NCBI RefSeq assembly: GCF_016862275.1
Contig: NZ_BOMQ01000074.1
Span: 1-64,000 of the forward strand
Source: Actinoplanes nipponensis
Lineage (GTDB): Bacteria > Actinomycetota > Actinomycetes > Mycobacteriales > Micromonosporaceae
Direction of reading: 5' to 3'
DNA: 64,000 nucleotides
Both the position numbers and the translations under genes were made by a program. Below, piece after piece: positions 44,706 to 53,672 of the stretch (position 1 is the first letter of the stretch; the number at the start of each line of letters is the position of its first letter). A model generated the notes under the pieces. That model worked only from the letters and a program-made list of their open reading frames with translations. It made no database searches and was not told the DNA's origin.

Positions 44706-45510
44706 CGCCGCTGCGGCGGGCGTGGATCACATGGCCGCCGGGGGTGTCCCTCGGCACGTCGGGCCGGCCGAACCAGCGGGCCGCCAGCTCCGCCGGGCCC
44801 AGGTCCGTCAGCTCGTCGAAGCCGCGGGCGCGCAGCTCGGCGGCCAGCTCGCCGGGCAGGAAGTACGTCCGCCACGGCTCCCCGATGCTCGCCACCCGCG
44901 CCGCGCGGGCCTCGAGCGCCGCCCGCCGCTCGGGCGCCATCGACGACGGCGGCATCGCGTAGTCGAAGACGACCTCCGACCGCGGCGTGGCCGCGATCAG
45001 CGACAGCGTCTCGTCGTAGCCGGCCCGGCTCAGGTACGGCACGACGCCCAGCCACAGGAAGAACGCCGACTCCTCCGCGACCAGCCGGTCGGCCAGCGAC
45101 TCCCGTTCGAAGTCCACCGGCACGTACGTCAGCGACCCCGGCACCGCGATGCCCGCCGCGGCCAGCCGCGCCCGCTTGAACGCCTGGGTGTCCGGATGGT
45201 CCACCTCGAAGACGCGCAGCTCCGGCCACGGATTGCGGTAGGCGAACGTGTCCAGCCCCGCGCCCAGCACGACCAGCTGACGGGTGCCGTTCCGGACCGC
45301 CGCGGCCAGGGCGTCCTCGGCGAACCTGGTCCGGGCGGCGATGAACAGGCGCAGGCCTCGGCGGTGCGGCGCCTGCTCGGCGTCCGGCGGCACACCGAGG
45401 ATCGGTACGGCCAGCGGGTCGCTGAAGATCGAGCCGCCCTCGATGAGCTGGTGGGCGGCCCGGTAGCGGGCCGCGCTGAACGCCGTCCGGCTGGGCTGTC
45501 CGGTCTCCAT
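44689..45510 (-). CDS. Class I SAM methyltransferase of the LCMT/Ppm1 type
   Basis: The 273-aa protein shows VVLGAGLDTFAYRNPW (SAM motif I) and VFEVDHPDTQAFKRARL, the signature of actinobacterial SAM-dependent O-methyltransferases related to leucine carboxyl methyltransferase. The acceptor is unknown. Its ATG overlaps the stop of the alkyltransferase-like gene (TGATG), so the two are translated together. Confidence 0.88.
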   Translation of the reverse strand: METGQPSRTAFSAARYRAAHQLIEGGSIFSDPLAVPILGVPPDAEQAPHRRGLRLFIAARTRFAEDALAAAVRNGTRQLVVLGAGLDTFAYRNPWPELRVFEVDHPDTQAFKRARLAAAGIAVPGSLTYVPVDFERESLADRLVAEESAFFLWLGVVPYLSRAGYDETLSLIAATPRSEVVFDYAMPPSSMAPERRAALEARAARVASIGEPWRTYFLPGELAAELRARGFDELTDLGPAELAARWFGRPDVPRDTPGGHVIHARRSGVRPGG

Positions 45511-45812
45511 CAGGGCGTCCACCTCGCTCGGGCCATGTCCACGTGCTCCCCCCGCAACGGCACGCCCTCGCTGAGCAGCCGCTGCCGGGCCTCCTGCTCG
45601 TGCCCCGGCGGCATCCGCCCGGAGCTGGTGACGACCCGGTGCCACGGCACGCCGCCGCCGTGCCGGGCCATGATCGTGCCGACCTGCCGCGCCGAGTTGC
45701 GACCCGACTGCTCCGCGAGCGCGTCGGCCACCGCCCCGTAGGACATGACGTGGCCCTCCGGGATGCTCTCGACGAGCCGGAGGACCTCCTCGACGTACTC
45801 CTGCGGTGTCAC
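45510..45812 (-). CDS. Alkyltransferase-like (ATL) DNA repair protein
   Basis: The 100-aa protein matches the DNA-binding domain of O6-alkylguanine-DNA alkyltransferases. The active-site PCHRV is replaced by PWHRV (Trp57). ATL proteins with this change bind O6-alkylguanine without removing the alkyl group and hand the lesion to nucleotide excision repair. SYGAVADALAEQSGRNSARQ forms the recognition helix region. The GTG at 45812 is the chosen start. Confidence 0.88.
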   Translation of the reverse strand: MTPQEYVEEVLRLVESIPEGHVMSYGAVADALAEQSGRNSARQVGTIMARHGGGVPWHRVVTSSGRMPPGHEQEARQRLLSEGVPLRGEHVDMARARWTP

Positions 45813-45872
45813 CGACGCCACGATATGGGATCTCACCCGGACGCCGCAGGCCCCGGCGCGCAGAATGGGCGG

Positions 45873-46985
45873 GTGCGGGAACAGGTGACGGGTGCGCGAC
45901 GGATCGTGGTGAAGGTGGGCTCGTCCTCGCTGACCACCGCGGCCGGCGGGATCGACGAGCAGCGGGTGGACGCGCTCGTCGACGCGCTCGGCCGGCTGGC
46001 CACGGGGGGCCGGGAGGTGGTGCTGGTCTCCAGCGGCGCCATCGCCGCCGGCCTCGCCCCGCTGAAGCTGCCCCGGCGCCCGCGCGACCTGGCCACCCAG
46101 CAGGCCGCCGCCTCGGTGGGACAGGGCCTGCTGATCGGGCGGTACGCGGCCGGCTTCGCCCGGCACGGGCTCACCGTGGGACAGATCCTGCTCACCGTCG
46201 ACGACGTCACCCGGCGCGCGCACTACCGCAACGCGTACCGGACGCTGCGCAAGCTGCTCGACCTCGGGGCCCTGCCGATCGTCAACGAGAACGACACGGT
46301 CGCCACCGAGGAGATCCGGTTCGGCGACAACGACCGGCTCGCCGCCCTGGTGGCCGCGCTGGTCCAGGCCGACCTGCTGGTGCTGCTGTCCGACGTGGAC
46401 GCGCTCTACACCGGCGACCCCGCGACCCCGTCCGCCCGCCGCATCACCGTGGTCCGCGACGAGAACGACCTGGCCGACGTCTCGGTCGGCGCCGCCGGCA
46501 AGTCCGGCGTCGGCACCGGCGGCATGGTCACCAAGGTCGAGGCGGCCCGGATCGCCACCGGCTTCGGCATCCCGGTGGTGCTGACCGCGGCGCCGCTGGC
46601 CGCCCGGGCCCTCGCCGGCGACGACGTGGGCACCCTGTTCCACGCGGTCGACCACCGCCCGGCGGCCCGGCTGTTCTGGCTGGCCCACGCCACGTCACCG
46701 CGCGGCCGCCTGCATCTGGACGCCGGCGCGGTCGCGGCGGTCGTGGCCCGGCGCAAGTCGCTGCTGCCGGCCGGGATCACCTCGGTGGACGGCTCGTTCG
46801 TCTCGGGCGACCCGGTGGACCTGGTGGACGCGGGCTCGGGCCTGTCGGTCGCCCGCGGCCTGGTCAACTACGACGCGGTCGAGCTGCCGGCGCTGCTCGG
46901 CCGCTCGACCCCGGAACTGGCGGCGGCGCTGGGACCCGGCTACGAACGCGAGGTCGTGCACCGCGACGACCTGGTGCTGCTGTGA
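45873..46985 (+). CDS. proB: Glutamate 5-kinase
   Basis: The 370-aa enzyme phosphorylates glutamate in the first step of proline synthesis. Motifs include IVVKVGSSSLTTAAGGIDEQ, VLVSSGAIAAGL, and IVNENDTVATEEIRFGDND. The C-terminal part (about 280-360) is a PUA domain. GTG 45873 and GTG 45885 are both possible starts. proA follows 91 bp downstream. Confidence 0.95.
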   Translation: MREQVTGARRIVVKVGSSSLTTAAGGIDEQRVDALVDALGRLATGGREVVLVSSGAIAAGLAPLKLPRRPRDLATQQAAASVGQGLLIGRYAAGFARHGLTVGQILLTVDDVTRRAHYRNAYRTLRKLLDLGALPIVNENDTVATEEIRFGDNDRLAALVAALVQADLLVLLSDVDALYTGDPATPSARRITVVRDENDLADVSVGAAGKSGVGTGGMVTKVEAARIATGFGIPVVLTAAPLAARALAGDDVGTLFHAVDHRPAARLFWLAHATSPRGRLHLDAGAVAAVVARRKSLLPAGITSVDGSFVSGDPVDLVDAGSGLSVARGLVNYDAVELPALLGRSTPELAAALGPGYEREVVHRDDLVLL

Positions 46986-47076
46986 CACCCCGGCGACGGG
47001 GCTGCCCTCGCCGCCTCCACGGTGCAAGGATTGAGCCGTCGCCGTCCGTCACGGCGCAGGGGAACGAGGAGTCGTC

Positions 47077-48315
47077 ATGACTGTGCTTCAGCAGGCCGCC
47101 GAGGCCCGGGTCGCGAGTATCGAACTGGCCGCCGCCACCCGCGCCGAGAAGGACGCCGCGCTGCTGCTGATGGCCGACCGGCTGATCGAGCGGGCCGACG
47201 ACATCGTCGCCGCGAACGCCGTGGACGTGCAGAACGCGCGCACCGCCGGCTCGCCGGAGGCCATGATCGACCGGCTGACGCTGACCGCCGAGCGGGTCGC
47301 CGCGATGGCCGACGGCCTGCGCCAGCTGGCCGCCCTGCCCGACCCGGTCGGCGACGTGGTCCGCGGTTCGACCCTGGCCAACGGCCTGGAGCTGCGCCAG
47401 ATCCGGGTGCCGTTCGGCGTGGTGGGCATCATCTACGAGGGCCGGCCCAACGTGACGGCGGACGCGGCCGGCATCTGCCTGAAGTCCGGCAACGCGGTGC
47501 TGCTGCGCGGCTCCGGCTCGGCGCAGAGCTCGAACGCGGCGATCGTCTCGGTGCTGCGCAAGGCCGTCGCCGACGCGCACCTCCCGGCCAACGCGATCCA
47601 GCTGCTCGACGCCACCACCCGCGACTCGGTCAAGGAGCTGATGCGCGCCCGCGGCCTGGTCGACGTGCTGATCCCGCGCGGCGGCGCGTCGCTGATCAAG
47701 ACGGTGGTCGAGGAGTCGACGGTCCCGGTGATCGAGACCGGCGTGGGCAACTGCCACGTGTACGTCGACGAGGGCGCCGACCTGGAGAAGGCCCTCGGCG
47801 TGGTGCTCAACTCGAAGACCCAGCGGCTGTCCACCTGCAACACGGCGGAGTCGCTGCTGGTGCACTCCTCGCTGGCCGAGTCGTTCCTGCCGCTGGTGGT
47901 CGAGGAGCTGGTGGCGGCGGGCGTGACCGTGCACGGCGACCCCCGGGTGGCCGGCTTCGACGGCGTGGTGCCGGCCACCGAGGAGGACTGGGGCCGGGAA
48001 TACCTGTCGGCCGACATCGCGGTGGCGGTGGTCGACTCCATGGACGACGCGCTCGACCACATCCGCCGCTACGGCACCGGCCACACCGAGGCGATCGTGA
48101 CCGAGAGCCTGGTGTCGGCCCGCCGCTTCGCGGCCCGGGTGGACGCGGCGGCCATCATGATCAACGCCTCGACGCGGTTCACCGACGGCGGGGAGTTCGG
48201 CTTCGGGGCGGAGATCGGCATCAGCACGCAGAAGCTGCACGCCCGCGGTCCGATGGGCCTGCCCGAGCTGACCTCGACGAAGTACATCGTCACGGGCAAC
48301 GGCCACACCCGCTGA
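47077..48315 (+). CDS. proA: Glutamate-5-semialdehyde dehydrogenase (gamma-glutamyl phosphate reductase)
   Basis: The 412-aa enzyme reduces gamma-glutamyl phosphate to the semialdehyde, using NADPH. VPFGVVGIIYEGRPNVTADA is the nucleotide-binding region and LSTCNTAESLLVH contains the catalytic cysteine. GAGGAG lies just before ATG 47077. It follows proB, as in most proBA operons. Confidence 0.96.
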   Translation: MTVLQQAAEARVASIELAAATRAEKDAALLLMADRLIERADDIVAANAVDVQNARTAGSPEAMIDRLTLTAERVAAMADGLRQLAALPDPVGDVVRGSTLANGLELRQIRVPFGVVGIIYEGRPNVTADAAGICLKSGNAVLLRGSGSAQSSNAAIVSVLRKAVADAHLPANAIQLLDATTRDSVKELMRARGLVDVLIPRGGASLIKTVVEESTVPVIETGVGNCHVYVDEGADLEKALGVVLNSKTQRLSTCNTAESLLVHSSLAESFLPLVVEELVAAGVTVHGDPRVAGFDGVVPATEEDWGREYLSADIAVAVVDSMDDALDHIRRYGTGHTEAIVTESLVSARRFAARVDAAAIMINASTRFTDGGEFGFGAEIGISTQKLHARGPMGLPELTSTKYIVTGNGHTR

Positions 48316-48327
48316 CGGCGCCGCGGG

Positions 48328-49155
48328 TCAGCGGCGGGCGCCGAAGGACGTGCGGCAGGCGCGGATCGCGATCAGGGTCGTGTTCACGTCGAACAGCGGC
48401 CCCTCGTCGCTGTCCCAGCCGCCGTCCGTGCGCTGCGTCTCGCTCAGGCGCTTGCGGGCGCTCTGCAGCAGCCAGTCGTCACCGAGGTTGACCCGGCGCA
48501 GGGCTGCCGCCATGTTCGCCGCGTCCGACGGGGACATGTCAGGCAGCCGGTCGCCGAGCACCAGCTGCACCCGCGCCGACTCGTAGAAGAACTGCTGCTC
48601 GTGCAGCAGACCGGCGGCGTGCCAGCCGGTCGCCAGGAACGAGGGCCAGGTGCCGTCCGGGCGCAGCTGGGCCACCACGAACCGGGCCGCCGCCTGCAGC
48701 GTGGTCGCGTACCGGGCGGGCTCCTCGTGGTGCGGGTGGGCCTCGACCTCCGCGACGGTGAGCCAGAAGCCGGCGACCGCGGTCAGGTAGAGGGTCGCCT
48801 CCGGGTCGCCCGGCAGCGCCCACGGCGGCGCCTCGGCGGCCAGCGACTGGTCCTCCTGCCAGGTGCCGTCCGGGCGCTGCACCGAGGCCAGCCAGGCCAG
48901 CGCACGGTCCGCCTGGGGGCCGTGCAGACCGCCGAGGTCGTCCAGCTCGGCCAGCCGGAAGCAGGTCGCGTCGACCGACGGCACGGAACCGTCGCCGGCC
49001 GCGGGCCAACCGCCGGCCGGGGTCTGCTCCGCCGCGATCCGTTCGAGCGCGGCGGGCGGCGGCGGGGTGCCCGCTCGCAGGTAGGAGAGCCGCGCGCGCT
49101 CCACCGGGTCGCCGTGCGCTACGACGTATCCGATCGCGGCATCGATGTCGACCAC
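48328..49155 (-). CDS. Prenyltransferase/squalene-cyclase-repeat protein
   Basis: The 275-aa protein is an alpha/alpha-toroid built from repeats with QW-type motifs (EQTPAGGWPAAGDG, QRPDGTWQ, LRPDGTWPS, QRTDGGWDSDEG). It is much shorter than squalene-hopene cyclase and lacks a DxDD acid motif, so cyclase activity is unlikely. Small members of this kind are common in actinobacteria and uncharacterised. It converges with proA. Confidence 0.8.
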   Translation of the reverse strand: MVDIDAAIGYVVAHGDPVERARLSYLRAGTPPPPAALERIAAEQTPAGGWPAAGDGSVPSVDATCFRLAELDDLGGLHGPQADRALAWLASVQRPDGTWQEDQSLAAEAPPWALPGDPEATLYLTAVAGFWLTVAEVEAHPHHEEPARYATTLQAAARFVVAQLRPDGTWPSFLATGWHAAGLLHEQQFFYESARVQLVLGDRLPDMSPSDAANMAAALRRVNLGDDWLLQSARKRLSETQRTDGGWDSDEGPLFDVNTTLIAIRACRTSFGARR

Positions 49156-49365
49156 GGTCGTGACGCTACAGCGCAGGCCCGCTTTCCGCTGGGGTGTCTC
49201 GGTAACTGTCTAATAGGTCCGGTCCGCCCTCTTCGTAACGGTAGACCAACGCACCGTAACCAGCAGGCCCCCGCCTCCCCCAGGTCAGCGCGGCGGTCGG
49301 CACGATGCGCCACCTCGTTGCGTCACGCAGCGTTTGGGCGGTTCTCACCATCCCGCACAGAAAGA
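49156..49365. other. Intergenic region before the toroid-repeat gene
   Basis: No gene is seen between 49156 and the moeZ terminator at 49366. It should hold the promoter of the minus-strand gene at 48328-49155. No clear operator was found. Confidence 0.5.
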
Positions 49366-49403
49366 CCACCGGCCGCCGACCCGAACGGGTCGGCGGCCGG
49401 TGG
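49366..49403 (-). terminator. Strong hairpin terminator after moeZ
   Basis: Seventeen-base arms, CCACCGGCCGCCGACCC and GGGTCGGCGGCCGGTGG, pair perfectly around GAAC. The hairpin lies 14 bases past the moeZ stop. Confidence 0.8.
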
Positions 49404-49417
49404 CCGCGACGGGGACC

Positions 49418-50599
49418 TCAGTAGGAGGGCAGCGACGGGTCGACCGTGTTGACCCAGGAGACGATGCCGCCCTGGACGTGCACGGCGTCCTTGAAGCCGG
49501 CCGCCTTGAGCGCGGCGAGCGCCTCGGCCGACCGCACGCCCGACTTGCAGTGCAGCACGATCTGCCTGTCCTGCGGGAAGCGCGCCAGCGCCTCACCGGA
49601 CAGGATGTCGCCCTTGGGGATCAGGGTCGCCCCCGGGATGCTGACGATCTCGTACTCGGCGGGCTCGCGGACGTCGACCAGGAACATGTCCTTGCCGGAG
49701 TCCTGCCACTCCTTGAGCTCGCGGGCCGTGATCGTCGCGTTCAGGGTGGCCTCCTGCGCCTCCTCGGAGACCGCGCCGCAGAAGTCCTCGTAGTCCTCCA
49801 GCAGGTCGGTCACCGTCGGGTTCTCGCCGCAGAGCGCGCAGTTCGGGTCCTTGCGGACCTTGATCTTGCGGTATTCCATCTCCAGGGCGTCGTAGACCAT
49901 CAGCCGGCCGACCAGCGGCTCACCGATGCCGGTGATCAGCTTGATCGCCTCGTTGACCTGGATCGAGCCGATGGACGCGCAGAGCACGCCCAGGACGCCG
50001 CCCTCGGCGCAGGACGGGACCATGCCGGGCGGGGGCGGCTCCGGGTAGAGGCAGCGGTAGCACGGACCGTGCTCCTCCCAGAACACCGACGCCTGGCCGT
50101 CGAAGCGGTAGATCGAGCCCCAGACGTACGGCTTGCCGAGCAGGACCGCCGCGTCGTTGACCATGTAACGGGTCGCGAAGTTGTCGGTGCCGTCGACGAT
50201 CAGGTCGTACTGGCTGAAGATCTCCTTGACGTTGTCGCGGTCCAGCGCGGTGTTGTGAATGATCACGTTCACCAGCGGGTTGATCTCGCGAATGCTGTCG
50301 GCGGCGGACTCGGCCTTGGGCCGGCCCACGTCGGACACGCCGTGGATGACCTGGCGCTGCAGGTTGGACTCGTCGACGGTGTCGAAGTCGATGATGCCGA
50401 GGGTGCCGACGCCGGCCGCGGCCAGATAGAGCAGGGCGGGAGAGCCGAGACCACCCGCGCCGACGGCCAGGACCTTGGCGTTCTTCAGCCGCTTCTGTCC
50501 GTCCATCCCGACGTCGGGGATGATCAGGTGACGGGAGTAACGGCGGATCTCGTCGATGCTCAGCTCGGCGGCCGGCTCGACGAGCGGGGGCAGTGACAC
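49418..50599 (-). CDS. moeZ: Adenylyltransferase/sulfurtransferase MoeZ (ThiF + rhodanese)
   Basis: The 393-aa protein starts at GTG 50599 behind GGGGAG. An N-terminal ThiF/MoeB-type adenylation domain carries VLAVGAGGLGSPALLYLAA and zinc cysteines in GPCYRCLYP and CALCGENP. A C-terminal rhodanese domain follows, with active-site Cys in VLHCKSGVRSAEAL. MoeZ activates the C-terminus of small sulfur carriers (MoaD, CysO and others) for molybdopterin, cysteine and related sulfur pathways. Its position beside DUF3152 genes is typical of actinobacteria. Confidence 0.95.
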   Translation of the reverse strand: MSLPPLVEPAAELSIDEIRRYSRHLIIPDVGMDGQKRLKNAKVLAVGAGGLGSPALLYLAAAGVGTLGIIDFDTVDESNLQRQVIHGVSDVGRPKAESAADSIREINPLVNVIIHNTALDRDNVKEIFSQYDLIVDGTDNFATRYMVNDAAVLLGKPYVWGSIYRFDGQASVFWEEHGPCYRCLYPEPPPPGMVPSCAEGGVLGVLCASIGSIQVNEAIKLITGIGEPLVGRLMVYDALEMEYRKIKVRKDPNCALCGENPTVTDLLEDYEDFCGAVSEEAQEATLNATITARELKEWQDSGKDMFLVDVREPAEYEIVSIPGATLIPKGDILSGEALARFPQDRQIVLHCKSGVRSAEALAALKAAGFKDAVHVQGGIVSWVNTVDPSLPSY

Positions 50600-50712
50600 G
50601 GTGAACTCCCCGGGATCGGCGGTAAGGTGCGGCCCCCATTGTTGCTCGTCGGCCGCCGTTCTGGACATGACGTGGAACACCGGCCCGACATGCGGGACAC
50701 GGGAATGCGGGC

Positions 50713-51690
50713 TCAGGCCACCGGATCGCCGGCGTACCGCTCGCCGCGCGGGTACGGCCAGGCGTTGGCGACGCACCCGTTCAGCCCGTAGGTCTGCTGC
50801 ATCATCACCGGGGCCGGCCGGCCCGCGCCCGGACACGACTCGTGGCCGTAGCCGAGCTGATGGCCGACCTCGTGGTTGACGGCGTACGCCCGGTAGACCG
50901 TCAGCGGCGCGCCGTAGCCGGGCACCGCCGACCCCCAGCGGTCCTCGTTGATGATCACCTGGCCGGGCAGCCGGCACGAGGTGAAGCCGTCGGTCCGCAG
51001 CCCGCCACCGGCGCACATCCGCTCCGAGGTGGCGGCGGAGGCGAGGTAGACGGTGAACTCCGCGGCCGTCCCGGCCGGCACCCGCTGCAGCCGGGCCTGC
51101 CGGCCGGCGGTCCAGCTGCGCGGGTCGCCCAGGATCCGGTCGACCGCCCGGGCGAAGTCGCCGCCGTCGCCCGGCGCGAGCCGCTCCTCGACGGCGACCT
51201 TGAACCGCCGCAGCGTGCCCGTGGAGCCGAGCACGGGGCCGTAGCCGCCCGCGAGGGTGAATCTTCCGGGCACCGCCGGAGCCGCGGCCTCGCGCAGCGC
51301 GCGGTCGGCGGCGTCGGGCGGCACGGCACGCGCGGGGTCGGCCGCCGGGGCAGCCGGCGAGCTGCCGGCACCACCGGGCCCGCCCGAGCTCCCCGGCACC
51401 GTTTCGGAGGGCGGAGCGCCTCCTGGCGTGGCGCCTGCGGGGCCGGCTGAAACGGTGGACGGCGGCGCTGCGGACACCGGCCCGGCCGGGCCGGGCTCCG
51501 CGCCATCGCCGGCCCGCGCCCCGGACCCCATACCGGCACCAGCACCGGCACCGGCCGCATCGGCGTCGTCCCGCAGGAGCCGGCCCAGCCCGACGGCCAG
51601 GAGCGCGAGAAGCAGCAACAGCAGGACGACGGCCCGACGGCGCCGGGCGTACATCCGGGCCCGGGATGAGCTTCTTGTCGCTTTTGGCAT
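50713..51690 (-). CDS. DUF3152 metalloprotease-like protein, copy 1
   Basis: The 325-aa protein has an N-terminal membrane anchor (about 19-40), a long Ala/Gly/Pro linker (about 45-130) and a C-terminal DUF3152 domain. The domain has the metzincin zinc motif HEVGHQLGYGH and a Met-containing turn (PVMMQQT), with Cys pairs (MCAGGGLRTDGFTSC) likely to form disulfides outside the cell. A surface-bound or secreted zinc protease is expected; the substrate is unknown. A paralogue follows on the same strand. Confidence 0.85.
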   Translation of the reverse strand: MPKATRSSSRARMYARRRRAVVLLLLLLALLAVGLGRLLRDDADAAGAGAGAGMGSGARAGDGAEPGPAGPVSAAPPSTVSAGPAGATPGGAPPSETVPGSSGGPGGAGSSPAAPAADPARAVPPDAADRALREAAAPAVPGRFTLAGGYGPVLGSTGTLRRFKVAVEERLAPGDGGDFARAVDRILGDPRSWTAGRQARLQRVPAGTAAEFTVYLASAATSERMCAGGGLRTDGFTSCRLPGQVIINEDRWGSAVPGYGAPLTVYRAYAVNHEVGHQLGYGHESCPGAGRPAPVMMQQTYGLNGCVANAWPYPRGERYAGDPVA

Positions 51691-51747
51691 GACATCAGCA
51701 AGAGTGCCAGAGTCGGCCGCCGGTCACCGGCGTTTGGGCGCGACTCC

Positions 51748-52623
51748 TCAGAGGGACGGACCCGCGAAGCGCCGGCCGTTGCGGCGGGGCCACGCGTACG
51801 GCACGCACCCCCGCATCGTCAGGCTCTGTTGCACCATCACCGGCGCCGGACCGCCGCGCCGGGGGCAGCCCTCGTGGTGGTAGCCCAGCTCGTGCCCGGT
51901 CTCGTGGTTGATCACGTACTGCCGGTAGACCGTGATCGGCACCTTCGCGTCGCGGTACGGCTTGGCCGACAACCGCCAGCGGTCCAGGTTGATGATCACC
52001 TTGCCGGTCGCCCGGCAGGACGTGTACGGCCGCCCGTTCACCGTGATGTTGACCCCGCCGACCCGGCACATCCGTCCCGCGGTGTCGCGGGTGGCCAGGT
52101 ACACCGTGAAGTCGGCCCGCTCGCCGCCGGACACCCGTTGCAGCCGCAGCCGCCCGTCGCCGATCCAGCTCCGCCTGTCCCCCAGGGTCGCCTCGACCTG
52201 TGCCGCGAAGGCCGCCACGTCCTCGTTGCCGCCGCGCTCGACGGCGACCCGGAAGCGCCGCAGCCCGCCCTTCGCGCCGAGCACCCGGCCGCGGCCCGGC
52301 GCGTACGTGAATCGGCCCGTGCCGCGGGTCGGCACGCTGCCCGACAGGGCCAGCAGATCCTGGGGCACGGCCACCGAGGTCGCCGAGATCATCGGCGCGG
52401 GCGCGGCCGACGGCGGCGTGGAGCCAGGAGGAGCCGAGGGCGCGCCGGCGACCGGCGCGGAGACCGGCACCCGCCGGGCCGGCAGCAGCAACCCGGCCGC
52501 CGTCAGCAGCGCCGCAACCACCAGAGCCACGAGCCACCAGCGACGCCGGCGGCGCCGGCCGCCGTTCCGTTCGGCGGTCAAGTCGGCGACCGTGACGGGG
52601 GTACGCGACTCGATCATCGCCAT
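51748..52623 (-). CDS. DUF3152 metalloprotease-like protein, copy 2
   Basis: The 291-aa protein has a cytoplasmic Arg-rich N-terminus, one membrane helix (about 30-48), a short Pro-rich linker and a DUF3152 domain with HETGHELGYHH and the Met turn PVMVQQS. It is a tandem paralogue of copy 1, with the same Cys positions (MCRVGGVNITVNGRPYTSC). ATG 52623 is chosen; ATG 52617 is also possible. It lies 56 bp after the hydrolase gene. Confidence 0.85.
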   Translation of the reverse strand: MAMIESRTPVTVADLTAERNGGRRRRRRWWLVALVVAALLTAAGLLLPARRVPVSAPVAGAPSAPPGSTPPSAAPAPMISATSVAVPQDLLALSGSVPTRGTGRFTYAPGRGRVLGAKGGLRRFRVAVERGGNEDVAAFAAQVEATLGDRRSWIGDGRLRLQRVSGGERADFTVYLATRDTAGRMCRVGGVNITVNGRPYTSCRATGKVIINLDRWRLSAKPYRDAKVPITVYRQYVINHETGHELGYHHEGCPRRGGPAPVMVQQSLTMRGCVPYAWPRRNGRRFAGPSL

Positions 52624-52679
52624 CAGCGTGCCATACGGCACGCACGCTGTCCGCCCTCCGGTCAACCCTGCGAGCTCGC

Positions 52680-53672
52680 TCACCCCGGTGGCGACAGCGG
52701 GCGTTCGGCGCCCCGGCCGGCCGGCGCGCCGACCTCGGCCAGCATGCCCACGACCGCCCGCGCGACCAGGCGCGGAACCTCCATCTGGGCGACGTGGCCG
52801 ACGCCCGGCAGGATCAGCAGCCGGCTGTCCGGGATCGCCCGGGCCACCTGCGCCGGCACCCGCGGATCGACCAGTTCGTCCTTCAGGCCGCCGATCACCA
52901 GGGTGGGCGCGGTGATCCGAGCGGCCAGCCGCCACTGCGAATTCACCCCCGGCAGGTACGCCCGGAGGAAGCTCGACACCAGCCCGCGCAAGGTGCCGAG
53001 GTACGCCTTCGCGTAGTGCTCGACCGTGTACCGGAGCTTGATCTCCTCGATAGCCTCGGCCCGGCGCTGCGGGCTCACCTTGGTGGTGTCGCCGAAGCAG
53101 GCCAGCAGAACCTGTTGCGCCATCTGTTCCGGGGTGAGGCGGGCCATCCCCCAGGCCAGCAGCCGGTCGGCGCGGGGCAGCGCGAGCAGCGGCAGCACCG
53201 GCCCCTGCGCGGTGCGCCGGGGGTCGAGGAACGGCATGGCCGGCGAGATCAGCGTCAGGGTCCTGATCAGGTCGGGACGCAGCGCCGCGACCCGGACGCA
53301 GATGGAGCCGCCCAGGGAGTTGCCGATCAGGTGGACCGGGCCGCGCCCGGCCGCCTCCAGGTAGCCGGTCAGCTTGTCGGCGAACGCCGCGATGGAGTAG
53401 CGCGGGCTGGGGTCGCTGTAGCCGAAGCCGGGCAGGTCCATGGCCTGGCCGTCCAGCCGGTCGGCCAGCAGCCCGGCGAAGTCGGTCCAGTTCTGCGAGG
53501 AGCCGCCGAGGCCGTGCACGTAGACGGCCGGCTCGGCCGCCGGCGTGGCGCCGGGGGTGTCGCGGACGTGCAGCATCGCGCCGTCGATCATGACCCGGCG
53601 GGCGGGCCACGGCGGTGGCACGGCGCCGTCCGGCGGCAGGACGTCGTCGCCGGCGAGAATCGCACCCTTCAT
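52680..53672 (-). CDS. Alpha/beta hydrolase
   Basis: The 330-aa protein has the hydrolase fold: oxyanion region YVHGLGGSSQNW, nucleophile elbow GNSLGG, the acid in GGLKDELVDPRVP and the His in GVGHVAQME. No signal peptide is seen. The ATG overlaps the stop of the upstream disordered-protein gene (TGATG). The substrate is unknown; the gene order hydrolase-DUF3152-moeZ is conserved in actinobacteria. Confidence 0.88.
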   Translation of the reverse strand: MKGAILAGDDVLPPDGAVPPPWPARRVMIDGAMLHVRDTPGATPAAEPAVYVHGLGGSSQNWTDFAGLLADRLDGQAMDLPGFGYSDPSPRYSIAAFADKLTGYLEAAGRGPVHLIGNSLGGSICVRVAALRPDLIRTLTLISPAMPFLDPRRTAQGPVLPLLALPRADRLLAWGMARLTPEQMAQQVLLACFGDTTKVSPQRRAEAIEEIKLRYTVEHYAKAYLGTLRGLVSSFLRAYLPGVNSQWRLAARITAPTLVIGGLKDELVDPRVPAQVARAIPDSRLLILPGVGHVAQMEVPRLVARAVVGMLAEVGAPAGRGAERPLSPPG

